Positions 23,516 through 35,883 of a DNA stretch of 64,000 bases are shown piece after piece. The number at the start of each line of letters is the position of its first letter. Positions within the stretch are counted from its first letter, which is position 1. This stretch comes from Meloidogyne chitwoodi. Its lineage: Eukaryota > Nematoda > Chromadorea > Rhabditida > Meloidogynidae. A program made the position numbers and the translations under genes. The notes beneath the pieces are model-generated. The model saw only the letters and a list, made by a program, of their open reading frames with translations, ran no database searches and was not told where the DNA came from. Where the stretch lies: the NCBI GenBank assembly GCA_015183035.1, contig JACZZP010000008.1, positions 992,001 to 1,056,000 on the forward strand, read 5' to 3'.

Positions 23516-23771
<256 letters not shown>

Positions 23772-24644
23772 TTTATAATTTAAACAATTTCTTAAATCAA
23801 ACTTAAAAGGAAAGAAAATATAAAAAATTAAAATCCAAATTAATAAACAAATAAAAAGATTTAACGAGAAAATAAAATATAAAATGAATTTAAATATCTC
23901 TGTTTGTCTATATTTAACTATTTTGTTTATTACTCTCTATTATAGATAAAACTGCAATTTATTGCAACGAAATCGAAATTTTAAAATTATTAAATAGATA
24001 CTGTAGTTTGATACAGAGAATTAAAAAAGTAGATGTTTCGTCAGAGAAATGAAAAAGAAGAGAGTCTTTGTCTTTTTTTGCTTTAATTTTCAGATTCTCT
24101 TTTACTTCTCGTTTGAAAGTTAAATTTTCCTTTTTCCTAAATAGTTTAGTCTTAATTAATTAACCGGTTTAATACCCAAGACTAAAGTTAGTTTTAGTTT
24201 TACACTTTTTAATGTGTTGACTTGGAAATTTTGGAATTGCCTTTCGTGTCAAAAGGCTTAAGTTGATTAGTTGTTTTGGATTTTTTGTTTGCTTTGTTTG
24301 ACAATGTTTTGACTTAATTTTGTTATAATAATAACGTAGAGGTTTTGTTTTTAATTGGATAATAATTTCTTTGTTCGTTAATGAATTTATGTTTTGTTGA
24401 CTTTTTATTTATATTTTTTATTGTTTTTGTTTAAAAGAAAGAAAGATCATCGATTTTATAGTAATTTGCGCATCTTCAAGGATAAAAGATGGCCGCTGGC
24501 TATTTATTAAGATCAATATCGGCACAAAAAAGTGTTTTTGTTTTCCTTTTTTTTTGTAAATTTCTATTAAAGAAAAACTTAATTTATAATTATTTATAAA
24601 ATTTTATAAATAATTATTTTATTTTTTCACCTATAAATATATTA
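23772..24644. other. Divergent intergenic region SEC61G / Kunitz gene
   Basis: This stretch of 873 bp with mixed composition probably holds the promoters of the two divergent genes. At 24166-24180 it contains GGTTTAATACCCAAG, resembling the nematode SL1 leader with one base missing. No SL RNA body follows. No gene was seen. Confidence 0.45.
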
Positions 24645-25930
24645 ATGATTTTAAAAATATTAAATAATTTTGACAATAATAAAATAAAAATTTATTTAAT
24701 ATTTTATATTATTTTCTTTACAAAATATATAATTTTAATAATTGGATTACCTCAAGATTTGGATCCTTTTTTAGAAAAATTATTTGAAACGCCAGAATGT
24801 ATATAAATATTTAATTTAAAAATTAATTTTTTTTTTAAAAAAAGGTGAATCATTTATTTCTGATAGTTCTTTTCTTGCTGTTGCAACATCTGAATGCCCT
24901 CCTTTTCATTGTAATTTTCCTTATCAACTTTGTATGCGTCCTTCTAGTCAATATCAAAATGAAGCAGAAAATAATTGTAAAGAATTACCTGAAAAATGTT
25001 TAATTGCTGCAAATGAAGGAAAACCAATTGAAATAAAAATAATAAATAAATTAAATAATATTACTATTACTACTATTAAACCTTTAAATATTACTACTAC
25101 TAATCAACAAATAATAACTTCTTTAATTACTAAAAAACCAAAAATTCATTCTTCAATTGTAGAAGGCAAGAAAATAAATAAATTTAGAAAAATAAAAATT
25201 AAAAAAAGGTGAAAAAATTCCTCCTCTTCCACAGCCAATTAATTCCAAACATTTAACAATTTGTGATCAATTACCAGCTGAAGGAAGATTTTGTGGATTT
25301 CGTTTAAAGTTTGCTTTTAATAAAGAAACACAAACTTGTGATCAGGTAAATAAAATTTAATTAAAATTATAAAAATAATTTAAAATATTTAAAAATCAGT
25401 TTTGGTTTCCTGGTTGTCGAAAAGAAGGAAATATTAATTCTGATAATTTATTTGATACATTTGAAGAATGTATAAAAGCTGTTCAATATTGTATTAAAGG
25501 TTAATTAATTAATTAATTAATTAAAATTTGGAAAATAATTAAAAATATTTTAAATTTTAGATTTATCAATAATTCAACAAAAGCCAATTCCAACCGAAGA
25601 AAGAATTAATCCATTATCTTTTGAAAATAATGGAGGAGGAAATTCTTTTATTGGACAATCTTCACAACCAACACCTTTAATACAAAATGGAAATAATTTA
25701 GAAAAAACACCTTTTGGACAGGCTGGTTAGAAGAAACAAAAAAAGAAAATATATTTAAAAATATTATAGGTCAATTTATTCGTTTAATAACTAATACAAT
25801 AAGAGAAGTTAGAGAAAGAAATAATAATAATAATGAAGATAATCAAAAAGGAGGAGGATTACGTTTTGATTCTAATCAATTAACTGGTCTTCTTCAATCA
25901 TTGTTTGTTTTAATTTTAATTAATTATTAA
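24645..25930 (+). CDS. Secreted protein with a divergent Kunitz domain
   Basis: The ATG at 24645 gives a Lys/Asn start and a hydrophobic segment (YLIFYIIFFTKYIILIIG) suited to secretion. A Cys-bearing region follows (ATSECPPFHCNFPYQLCMRP), then a Thr/Asn-rich linker. A Kunitz-type domain comes next: CDQLPAEGRFCGFRLKF, TQTCDQFWFPGCRKEG, DTFEECIKAVQYC. All six Cys are present and the FWFPGC block is typical. The loops are longer than standard (C4-C5 has 17 residues, C5-C6 has 6), and the residue after the second Cys, the usual P1 site, is Gly. Classical trypsin inhibition is therefore doubtful. The tail is Asn/Gly-rich and ends in a hydrophobic stretch. One intron (25166-25207) uses a GC donor. 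I do not recognise a named orthologue. Confidence 0.75.
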
Positions 25931-26070
25931 AATATATTTATTTATTTAAAGTGGCTGAAAGATGATAAAGGAAAGAAAATTAAATAAAAAATAAATTTAC
26001 AAAAATATTTTTTTAATTATTTATTATAATAATATATTATTTAATTATTAAAAATAAAGGCAATTATAAT

Positions 26071-27191
26071 TTATTTATTTTTAACTTTTTCATTATTTAA
26101 TGAATTTCTTTTATTTATTTCATTTTGTTGTTGAGGTGATTGTTGTGTTTGACTTTTTTTTCTTCTAAATTCTAATTTATATGTTTCAACAATTTGGGGA
26201 AGAGAACTTGATCGAAGTGTTCGAATCTTTTTTTTTTTTTGTAATTTATAATTAAAATATATTTACATGTGCTAAATAAGCATCTTTAATTTCATAAATA
26301 ATAAATGAAATTAATAATGACCATTGAGTTTTTAATTTTCCATTTCTTTGTAAAGCAAATGTTTCTATCATTGCTGTTTTAAATGATAACCATCTAGATG
26401 CTGTAAATGAAAGTAGTTTTACTTGACAATGTTGCCTACCAACCATTCTAATTAATTATTTATTTTTTAAATTTAAAACAAAAAATACCTAATAATTTGA
26501 ATAAGTTCTTCTTCTCTGCCATGTTTCTAATATTTAAATTATTATTTATAAATTAAATTATTAAAAAACTAAACAGGTAATAAATCCATTACTGTTGTTA
26601 AAAAACGTTGAAATTTACAAACATGTGTTCTAAATGGTGTTTTTCTTCTAAGTTCAACTTCTGGAATTCCTGACATGCCAAAAACAATTGGAATATTTAA
26701 ATCAATATGCTAAATAAATTAATTAAATTTTAATTATTTATTTTTAATAAATAAATAAAACAAACCAAAAAAAGGCGTAAAAACATTTTCTAAAAAATAT
26801 ATAGATAATTTTAAAATTATTATTTTATTTAAAAAAACCTCAAAATGATCATATTTATTAGGTAAAGAAGCAAAAGAATTACTTAATCTTTTTTAAAAAT
26901 AAAATAAATATATTTAATTAATTTAATTAACTGTTCACATTCATTATCATCTAATTGAAGTTCTCTTCCAGAATGTTTTGAACAAATACGTCTTGAAGGT
27001 ATTATATTATTATTATCTGATAAATCTAAAGAAGCTATTGATTGTCTATCAAGACTTTTCCCACTTGCACTTCTACTTAATCTTTTTCTTTAAAATTAAT
27101 TTTTAATTTATTTTAAATTTTTAAAAATAATTAACTTCTCTCTATATCTGTTCCTAGCAGCCATAAAACTTTGTGCAGCAGCTTCAATCAT
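26071..27191 (-). CDS. Nematode globin-domain protein
   Basis: The ATG at 27191 gives a basic Ser/Arg N-terminus (MIEAAAQSFMAARNRYREKK). After splicing, a globin fold can be followed. Helices A-B are NECEQLSNSFASLPNKYDHF and EKMFLRLFLHIDLNIPIVFG. An E-helix segment is FRTHVCKFQRFLTTVMDLL, where the His is a candidate distal residue. The F region is REEELIQIIRMVGRQHCQV with a candidate proximal His. H-helix-like sequence is KTQWSLLISFIIYEIKDAYL. The VGRQH block matches nematode neuronal globins of the GLB type. The short exon KMFLRLFL is needed to complete the domain. A Gln/Asn-rich tail ends KVKNK. Heme binding is expected but inferred. The exact GLB orthologue is not assigned. Confidence 0.75.
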
Positions 27192-30100
27192 TTTTATTTA
27201 ATTTAAATTATATTTTCTTTAAATTTTAAAGACAATAATAAAATACTAAAAAGTTATTTTAGAAAATAAAAATAATAAAAAACAAAAAAAATTTTTTAAA
27301 AATCAAAAAAAAAAGTTTCTTCTCTCCTTTATATACCCAAGGGAGTCATCGATGGATTGTCTTTTTCTTTTTTTTAACAGTTCTGACGCCTTTCTTGGTT
27401 GTTTTGTGAGATGATTAATCTTTCTTTTTCTTTTTTTTTGTTAAAGAAATAAGTGAAAAATAATAAAAAAAATAAAAATAAATAAATGTCAATTTAAATT
27501 TAAAAATAAATGTGTTAAAATATATTTTTAAAAAACCAAAAGAGTACAAAAAAAGAAAAGACAAGTAGTTTATTTTTTAAATCAATTAATTAATAAAATT
27601 TTAAATTCTTTGTTTATAAATTAAAAAATATATTTTTTAAATAATATTATTTTTATTCATTTATAATATAATTTTAAATTAAATAATTATTAAATTATTA
27701 TTCAAAATATATTTATTTATTCTTTTAATCTTATCTTTTCCATCAAATAAACAACAAGTATTTTATAATATATTTATTTTAGTTTTTAGCTTTTTATTCC
27801 ATCAAAATGTGCCATTTTGAACTCTTTGCTTGACCTGGCAATTATAATAGAAGTAGAGTGTTCTCTCTATTCTAAAATAAATAAATAAATAATATTATAA
27901 TTTAATGTCCTGAAATGAATGGACAGAAGAAAAGAAAAGAAGGGGCAGCTGATGACTATTTAACATTCAACAAGTAAATATTAGTAGTGGACATTAATAA
28001 ATAAATATATATATTATATATATTTTGGTAAATATATGAACGGAAAATAAAATTTAACATAAAAACATGAGAATTTTAAGAGAGGAAAAGTGGCAGATGC
28101 GCGTATTTTCTCTTTTTTAGAAAAACTATTTTTTCAATTATTCTTTTCCACTTGGCATGTGCCATTTTACAAATAACCGTGGAAAAGAAAAAAATAAAAT
28201 TTATTACTTTTTTTTTTTAATTTATGAGGAAAATACGCGCGAGAGACTAAATTTTTTTAGGAAAAGCAAAAAAAGGTAATGAGGCATTTAAAAAAGAAAA
28301 CAAGTTTATTATTATGTTTATATTTAACTGAGAGATGTAAAAAATAAAAAACATTAAAATATATATATTTTAATTATTAAATAAAAATGGGAAATTGAGT
28401 GGAAAAGCTTATAGGTAAGTTATTTTATTTTTCTCTAAATAAATAAATAAATATTATTTAATTTATTTATAATAAAAATTAAATAATAATTTTAAATTAA
28501 ATATTAATTAATAATTTATTTATTTATTTTTTAAATTCAAAAATAAATAATCCCCTAAATTTTTAACTGTCAAGAGGGATTTGCTCATACAAAAATAACC
28601 CTTAAAAAATTATTATTATTTTTTTCTTTTTTGGCCAAACATTCAAATTTAAATAAAAAAATGGTCAGTCATTATTTGAAAAGGATAAATAAATAAATAA
28701 TAAAATACTTGTATTAACCGGTCATTCATTCATTCACTACTTTTCTATAATTCTGGAAAATAAAAAAAAGAAGAGAAAATTCCCCTCTCGCTCTTTTCAC
28801 TTACATTTTCCCCTCACCTGCCTTTTTCTGTTCTACAATTAATTCAAAACGAACATCTGCCCTTCTTCTTTTTATATTCTCGTTTATATTTATTTATTTA
28901 TTTTTACTGGCCATAGAAATTAAAAAATAGAAACGAGCGAATTTTCTGCGCAAATAAACAATTTTTAAAAAATAAAAATAAATAAATAAACGGAAATAAA
29001 AAAATGAGAAAATGGTCGAAAATGGCGGGAATTTAATTTTAATAATAATTATTATTTATTATTTTAGGGACATAAATGTAAAGAGAGAATGACAGAAAAT
29101 TTAATTTTAAAATAATTTTTTAAAGAAACATTTTTTTATTTAACAGATGGAAATATAAATAAATTTTTAGGCCAGAAGGATTTTTTAAAAAAAGTTTTTT
29201 TAATAATTATTAAAAAAGATCAAAATAAGGATTAAATTAAAAATTAATTTATTATTTAAATAATTATTTAAATATATTTTAATTATTTAACAAAAAAATA
29301 TGAAAAAGTTACGAGAAAGTAAAACATTAATGAAAGAAAAAAATAAAAGCAGATTTTTGCAAAAAATGACAAAATGACAAAAAATATCAAAACGCCAAAA
29401 TAACAGAAAATAAACATATTTAAACGCATATTATTTAACAAAAATATATATTTAATTATAATTAAATATATTTATTTATTATTTTATTACAGTAATCTTT
29501 TTTTATTTTATTCTGTTGTAATTGTGTAATTCAACCAATTGGCAGGTTAAGTACACTATATTTATTTATTTATTTATTTATTGTTAATAAATAAATAAAT
29601 ATTTAAAAAAAAGGATAGATAATAAAGAGTGAACAGATGTTTTAAATAAATAATTTAACTTTTTTAACTTTTAAATAATTAATTAATTTAAATTTAATTT
29701 TAAAATATTAATCTTTTATTTTTAAATAATTTTTAAAATAATTAATTAATATATAGATATTTTAAAAAATTATTCTGATTTCTTAAATATTTTAAAAAAA
29801 AAAAGATAATAAATTATTAAAAAATATATTTTTTTGCAAAACAATTTTTAATAAAAATTTCATGAATTTTTGATTTCTTTCTTTTTATCGTTATATAATA
29901 TCATTTTTCAGTAAACAAAATTATTTATTTTTAACAAAAATGCCCGACACAAAACAATTTATTCTTTTTATTTATTTATTATTTTGATTCTTTTCTCTAT
30001 TTTTAAATTTGCATTTTTGGTATTATATTTATTTATATTTTAGCTAATTAGCTTTTTTATAAATATTTTAATTTATTTAATTTAATACAATTAATTAATT

Positions 30101-31013
30101 AATTAATTATTATTTAATATTATTTATTTATTTTTTTATCATTTTGGGAGAAATGTCAAAATAAAATAAATAATTTTATTTTATATTAAAAGCTGTCGAA
30201 ATTATTTTTGCCCCTTTTCGGCTTTAAATTAAAAATGATTGATCGAAAATAAAAATAATAAAATTGTTTTTAGGGAAATTTAAAATAAATTTTAATTAAT
30301 TTTTTAATTCTTTTAATATTTTTTAATAAGGCTATATTATTTAAAAGGTGTCAAGAATTTTGGGCTTTGAAAATTTTGACTCAAATTTTTCAGAGCCCAA
30401 AATTTCGGACACATTAAAAAAATTATAATTTTAAAAAATAATTATATTTTAATTATTTATATATATTAATATTTTAAAAATAAATAAATAAATATCTATT
30501 AATTAATTAATTAATTAAAAAAAACTCTTTAAGGATTATTTTTTCTTTTTCTACTCAATTTTATTTAAAATTCCCGACCTTAAAAAATAAGCAGATGTCC
30601 ATCATTTGGCACCGCCTTTCTCTCTTTTTTTATTTTATTTTATTTTTCTTATCCCTTTTCAATGCCCATGTTCGGTCAATGACAGGCCACTGACTGACTT
30701 AGTAAAAAACTAAGAAAAGAGAACATTTTTTAAGGCAATAATTAGTTTATTATTATTTTTTAAAATAATAATAATATTTTAAATTTAAATAATTATTTAA
30801 TAAAATAATATTTTAAATTTAAAAATAAAATTATTTTAAATACTTTTTAACAAAAAAGAGATTTTCCCACAAAATTTGGCAAAAATAAAATATATTTTGT
30901 TTCCCTTATTTATTTAAAGAAATGAGCTATTTAAAATAAATTATTAATTATTTATTTTTATTTAATATTTTGTCTAATTTAATATAAATAAATAAATTAA
31001 TTTAATTAAATAT
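27192..31013. other. A+T-rich intergenic stretch (3.8 kb) upstream of the EGL-46-like gene
   Basis: No gene was seen. Words such as AAATAAATAAAT and long A or T runs dominate. Less biased patches lie at 27,290-27,420, 28,060-28,260 and 28,730-28,870. A hairpin lies at 30,348-30,412. The patches could be regulatory DNA for the divergent globin and EGL-46-like genes, but nothing specific can be shown. Confidence 0.5.
30348..30412. repeat. 65-nt near-perfect hairpin
   Basis: The arms GTGTC-AGAATTTTGGGCT-TGAAAA and TTTTTCAGAGCCCAAAATTTCGGACAC pair over about 30 bp with few mismatches and almost no loop. It lies about 600 bp upstream of the EGL-46-like gene. It may be a miRNA-like precursor or a minimal palindromic element. 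Confidence 0.6.
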
Positions 31014-32564
31014 ATGTTACCTTCATCATTTAATTCATCATTAATATTTAATTATTTAAATAATAATAATAATTATTTATTATTTGGACAACAATATTTA
31101 AATAATAATAATAATTCAACAAATAATTTATTACAAAATTTATTAAAAAATTTAAATTATCAAATAATTTTAGATCAACAAAAACAAAAATTAAATGAAA
31201 CAATTAAATATTTATTACAAAAACAAGAAATAATTAAAATAAAAAAAGAAGAAGAAATTAATATTTATAAAAAAGTAAAAAAATATTTAAAAATTAATTA
31301 ATTTATTTTTTAAGGATTTTGAAGAAATTAAAATTGTAAAAAATGAAGAAATAAAAAAAGAATTAAAAAAAGAAGAAAATAAAAAAAGAAAATTAATAAT
31401 TAAAATAAAAGAAAATAAAAATAATAAAAAAAGAAAACGAAAAAGACAAGAAATTGAAACAGATTCACCTGTTTCTGGAATGTTTATTAAAGTTATTTTT
31501 ATATTTATTTAAAAATATTTATTTATTTTTAAAAGGCTTTTTGTGATGAAGAAGATTTACTTAAAACAGCAAAAGCTGCTGAACTTCAATTAGACGATTC
31601 TGCTACTTTTGTTAATGTTTCAGAAAATACTAAAAAAGCAATTTCTTTAATTCCAAATATTATTGGGGATTCTAAATGTGCTTTATGTAAAATTCGTTTT
31701 GATGATATTTTTCGTCTTGCAATGCATAAATGTCCTCGTATTCAACATGAAGAATATAAATGTAGAGAATGTGAAAAGGTTTTTTTTAAATATATTTTTA
31801 AAATAATAAAATGAGAAGAAGAATATGTAAAATAACTAAAATTAAATTTATTTAAAAAAATTCAAAAATATATATTTTTTAAATTAAATCTAAAATATTA
31901 TTTTACCTTTTATAATTAATTAATTACTTTTATATAACACTTATTTTTAAATATTTTATTATTATAAATAAATACAGTAAATATAAATTGAGGGTGTGGC
32001 AGAAGAGAGAAAAAAAGAAAAGAAATATCTAACTAACTAATTTATTTATTTATTGGCGGTTTTCTTTAAGGTTAAAAGACAAACAAAAATAATAATAATA
32101 AATATATTTAAAATCTCGCCAATGTTTCAAGTATATTATTTAGTTTTATATACTAAAACATTTTTTTCTTCCTTATCCTCACAGCTTGAAAACATTTAAA
32201 AAAAGGCAAATTTATGCCGGCCTTTCTTTTTTTCTTTTTTCTAAAATTTGATTTTTAAAAAAAGTCAAGAAATTCCAGCTGAGTGTTCTTGAATATATTA
32301 TTTATTTATATTAATTTATAAATATTTTAATTTTATTTATTTAAGGTATTTAGTTGTCCAGCTAATTTAGCTTCACATAAACGTTGGCATCGTCCTAAAT
32401 TAGAAGAAAAAAATCAAAAAATTGAAAAATCAAAAGAAAATTTAAATAATTTAAATAATGAATCTAAAATAATAAATCAAAAAGAATTAATAACATTTGG
32501 TGGTTTACGTGAAAATTTAAAAGAAGCTGCTAATGCATTAATTAATTTAGGCCTTAGTAAATAA
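31014..32564 (+). CDS. egl-46: INSM/EGL-46-type zinc-finger transcription factor
   Basis: EGL-46/INSM proteins are neuronal-differentiation transcription factors. The ATG at 31014 starts MLPSSFNSSLIFNYLNNNNN, with poly-Asn. A Lys/Glu-rich helical region and a very basic stretch (nuclear-localisation-like) follow. The conserved core is FCDEEDLLKTAKAAELQLD, then a first zinc finger CALCKIRFDDIFRLAMHKC, then PRIQHEEYKCRECEKVF and SCPANLASHKRWHRPK, the INSM hallmark finger. A 570-bp intron splits the second finger exactly at CEK|VFS. The protein ends ANALINLGLSK. No SNAG repressor start (as in INSM1) is visible. Only about two fingers are found, fewer than in vertebrate INSM1. The coding sequence is strongly A+T-biased. 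Confidence 0.88.
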
Positions 32565-32849
32565 TAACTAATAATATTTTCTCTTAATTATTTTATTTCA
32601 CTTAAATATTTTTTTTAATTATTATACCACTAGTAAATTATGATGAATGTGTCTTCTAGTCTTTTTTGTATAAAAATCTTTAAATAAATATTCTTAATTT
32701 GTCAATATTCTTATTTTTTTTAAATAATTTAATAATATTGTCTTATTATTTATATTCAAAATAATAAATTTATTTATTTATTTTATAAAGCAATTGGAAT
32801 GTATTTTTAATTATTTTAATAGATATTTGTTGTAATAAATAAAATATAT

Positions 32850-34434
32850 TTATTTATTAGAATCACTAACAACATATTCCAAAGTTCTAATAGCAAATTG
32901 AGGAAAATTATTTTTTATCTCATTCCATTCTTCACTATTTGAAAAATATTTACTGTTAATTTGAGCATTAACTTTAATAAAATTTTTACATGCCTGTAAA
33001 AAATTAATAAAAATATTTTATTATAAAATTTTGCCTCTTCCAAAGTTGGAGCGCCATATAATTGAATAATATTGCAATATTTAATAATATTATTTACTTC
33101 TTAAATAAATAATATATTTAAAACAAAAAAGTTAAAATTAAGTAAAATACCAATTTTAGAAGACATAAGAAGTTCGCATTCATATTTTAATGATTCCACT
33201 TGGTATTTATTTGCAATTGCAAAAATATCTTCAACATATTTTTCAAATGTGCCTTAAAATTATTAAAATTATAAATTAATTTAAAAAAAAAAAATAAATT
33301 TTATAAACTTTTTGTAATTTTTCCAGTATAGAAAAACTCCAACATTGCACGAAAACATTCAGGAGAAGTATCAGAAATTGTGACTTCGCTCTAAATTTAT
33401 ATAAAATAATTAAAATATATTTATTAGTTGATTATATTAATTAAATTAATTACATTCTGTGCTTCAATCATTCCATTCTTTTTAAACATATTAAAAAATA
33501 CTTCACTGTTTTGTGCCAAAATACAACGATGAGTGTTTATAATTTGATCGCCAATCTGTAAAATATTAAATTATTTAAATTACTAAAAATTTAACAAACT
33601 TTTACGACAAAATCAGTAAATATTTCTTGTTCTAATATATTGCTATATATATTCTGTAAATTATCATTTGAATTGTAACAATCAATTTCCACCTCACAAT
33701 GGAGAAATATAATATCTGAATTACCTTATATTTAATTTTAAAATAATAATAATAAATATAATAAAACAAGCAACATTTAAATATCCAAAAACAGACAATT
33801 AATTAATCTTTTTAAATTTTTTTTATCCTTACCTTCATTTTTGAGTAATTTGAGTGATGGAACCTTTGTAAAGCCCAATTTTTCTTGATTCTCAAATTTG
33901 TGTGTTGATCTAAAAATGTAATTTTTGGTAATACTTAAATATTTAATAAACATTAAAAAAATGCTATCCTAAAGAGTCGAGCAAAGTTCAACTTGTGAAA
34001 GAGCTAAACGTATCTTTTATGTGAAATTTAATTTATAATGTTAAAAGGCACAAGTATAAATAAATGAAAAACATACTTACTTAGCAATATCAACGTTTAT
34101 ACCATCTACAACTGCATAAATTTTATATTTAGTATTTACAAGTTCATTTAAGCCGTTAGGTCCCATTTGACAAAGCCAGATATAAATAAAGTCATAATCT
34201 TCTCTGCTTATGCTATGTCTTCCAGCAACATCTATGCTTGAAAGCTCAATGCATAAATTCCATGCTACTTTTGGAAAATCAGAATTGCAAAATCGATTAC
34301 CTAAAAATCTTCAATTAGAGAAAATAGATTAGATAAGTACTTGCTAATTGTATCTTGTTGGTACTATAGATAGAACGAAGAATATTTCCAACGTTAGGAA
34401 CAATCCATTCAATTTTGGAAGTAATGACCTTCAT
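32850..34434 (-). CDS. MATH-BTB (BATH) protein
   Basis: BATH proteins are substrate adaptors of CUL3 ubiquitin ligases and form an expanded nematode family. The ATG at 34434 begins [20 protein letters not shown], the start of a MATH domain. It continues [40 protein letters not shown] and [17 protein letters not shown]. The BTB domain follows: [61 protein letters not shown] short BACK-like helical tail ends [11 protein letters not shown]. All exons join in frame with ordinary introns. It borders a dead MULE transposase and a hAT-type element, common company for fast-evolving adaptor families. Confidence 0.88.
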
Positions 34435-34708
34435 CTAAAACATAAAATAACCTTTAACAATTTTTGATACACAAATAATTTATATCTTTGTAATATATAA
34501 AAACAATATTTTAAATCGAAATAAAACTTTTAATTACACTATTTAAATAAAAATAAATTAAAATTCAACATTGAAATTTACAAAATGAGAACATTTAGAA
34601 AAATAATCAAGTTCATTATAATTAGAATAATTTTGTATTATGTTCATAAGCCTTTGATTTACTTGATTATCTTTTGAATATATAGACAGACACCTAAATA
34701 TATTAAAT

Positions 34709-35883
34709 CAGGGCTCGGATCGACAAAAATCAAAATAAAAGTACAAAAAAGTTTATTTAAAAGTACATAGGGTACAAAATTTTCCAAATTAAAGTACACT
34801 CCGGATTTTATTAAAAAAATTTTTATTTTTGCTCAAATCTATATATTTCCCCAGTTAACGGTTTACGAAATTTTTAGCGACCGGTATATCCAGTTAAGAG
34901 TGGATAAATTTTAAAAATTTTAGTGACTTTTTAGCGCCGCAGGCGAAAATTTTTTGGTAAAACTTGTTCATAGCGCCCAAGCTCCAATTCGAATGATCTA
35001 TATGTCATTCGAAAGAGCTCGTCGAGTAGAGTCGAACGACATCAAAAAAAGTTTCCGGTCTCAACTATGTCCCGAGATATGGGTCCCTGAAAATCGAAAA
35101 ACCATAGGGGGGAGTAAGCTATTTTTGGGTTATTCTGAGCCGAGATACAGGTCCTCAAAAATTGACCTAAATTATTTTCACTGAATTAATTATTTTGTTG
35201 TAATTTGCGCCGTAGAATGACGTATGTACCAAAAAGCCAACGAGAGATGAGCTCCCACACGAAGAAGTCATAAAACACTCCTAATAGGTCCAAGTTTGGC
35301 GTGTTTCCAGCAAACTTCGATCCTTCATAACTTTGTTCAAAATCGTTCAATCAAGACGATTTTGGTCTCATTCGATAGGTCTCGAAAAGCTCTTTTGAAT
35401 GAGCTATCATTTGTATAATCGAATTTTTCACCTCAAAATGAGCTTACTCCCCCCTATGGTTTTTCGATTTTTGGGGGTCTGTATCTCGGGTCATAGTTGA
35501 GACCGGAAACTTTTTTTGATGTCGTTCGACTCTACTCGACGAGCTCTTTCGAATGACATATAGATCATTCGAATTGGAGCTTGGGCGCTATGAACAAGTT
35601 TTTCCAATTTTTTAAATTAATTGCCCTCTAGTTGCCAAAAATTCACCATTTTTAGCGCTTCAGGCAAAAAATTATTGCAGAACTACGTTAAATAGCAGAG
35701 AAAAAAAGAAATATTTACATTTTGCCAATCTAATTTTTTAATAATTTCGCAAAAATTTAATTTTTTATTAAAAATATCGATTTAAAAGTACGTACTTTGA
35801 TTAAAGTACATCTTCAATTTCGAACGTACAATAGTCGATTTTAAAGTATTGTACTTTCATTTAATGTACGAATCCGAGCCCTG
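34709..35883. mobile_element. hAT-type non-autonomous element (1.18 kb)
   Basis: Ends are CAGGGCTCGGAT-CG and its inverted copy CGAATCCGAGCCCTG. An 8-bp target duplication TATTAAAT flanks the element (34701-34708 and 35884-35891). CAGGG ends and 8-bp duplications are typical of hAT. The subterminal regions carry many AAAGTAC/GTACTTT copies in both orientations, as expected for transposase-binding sites. No transposase is encoded. It interrupts the MULE pseudogene. Confidence 0.9.
34960..35601. repeat. Long palindromic repeat inside the hAT-type element
   Basis: Two near-identical 161-bp arms, 34960-35120 and 35441-35601, face each other across a 320-bp spacer. The arms start at AAACTTGTTCATAGCGCCCA and end at CATAGGGGGGAGTAAGCT. 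Related sequence occurs at 53.7-54.0 kb and 55.4-55.7 kb. The spacer contains AAAACACTCCTAATAGGTCC, also shared with the 5.2-kb foldback. Confidence 0.88.
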
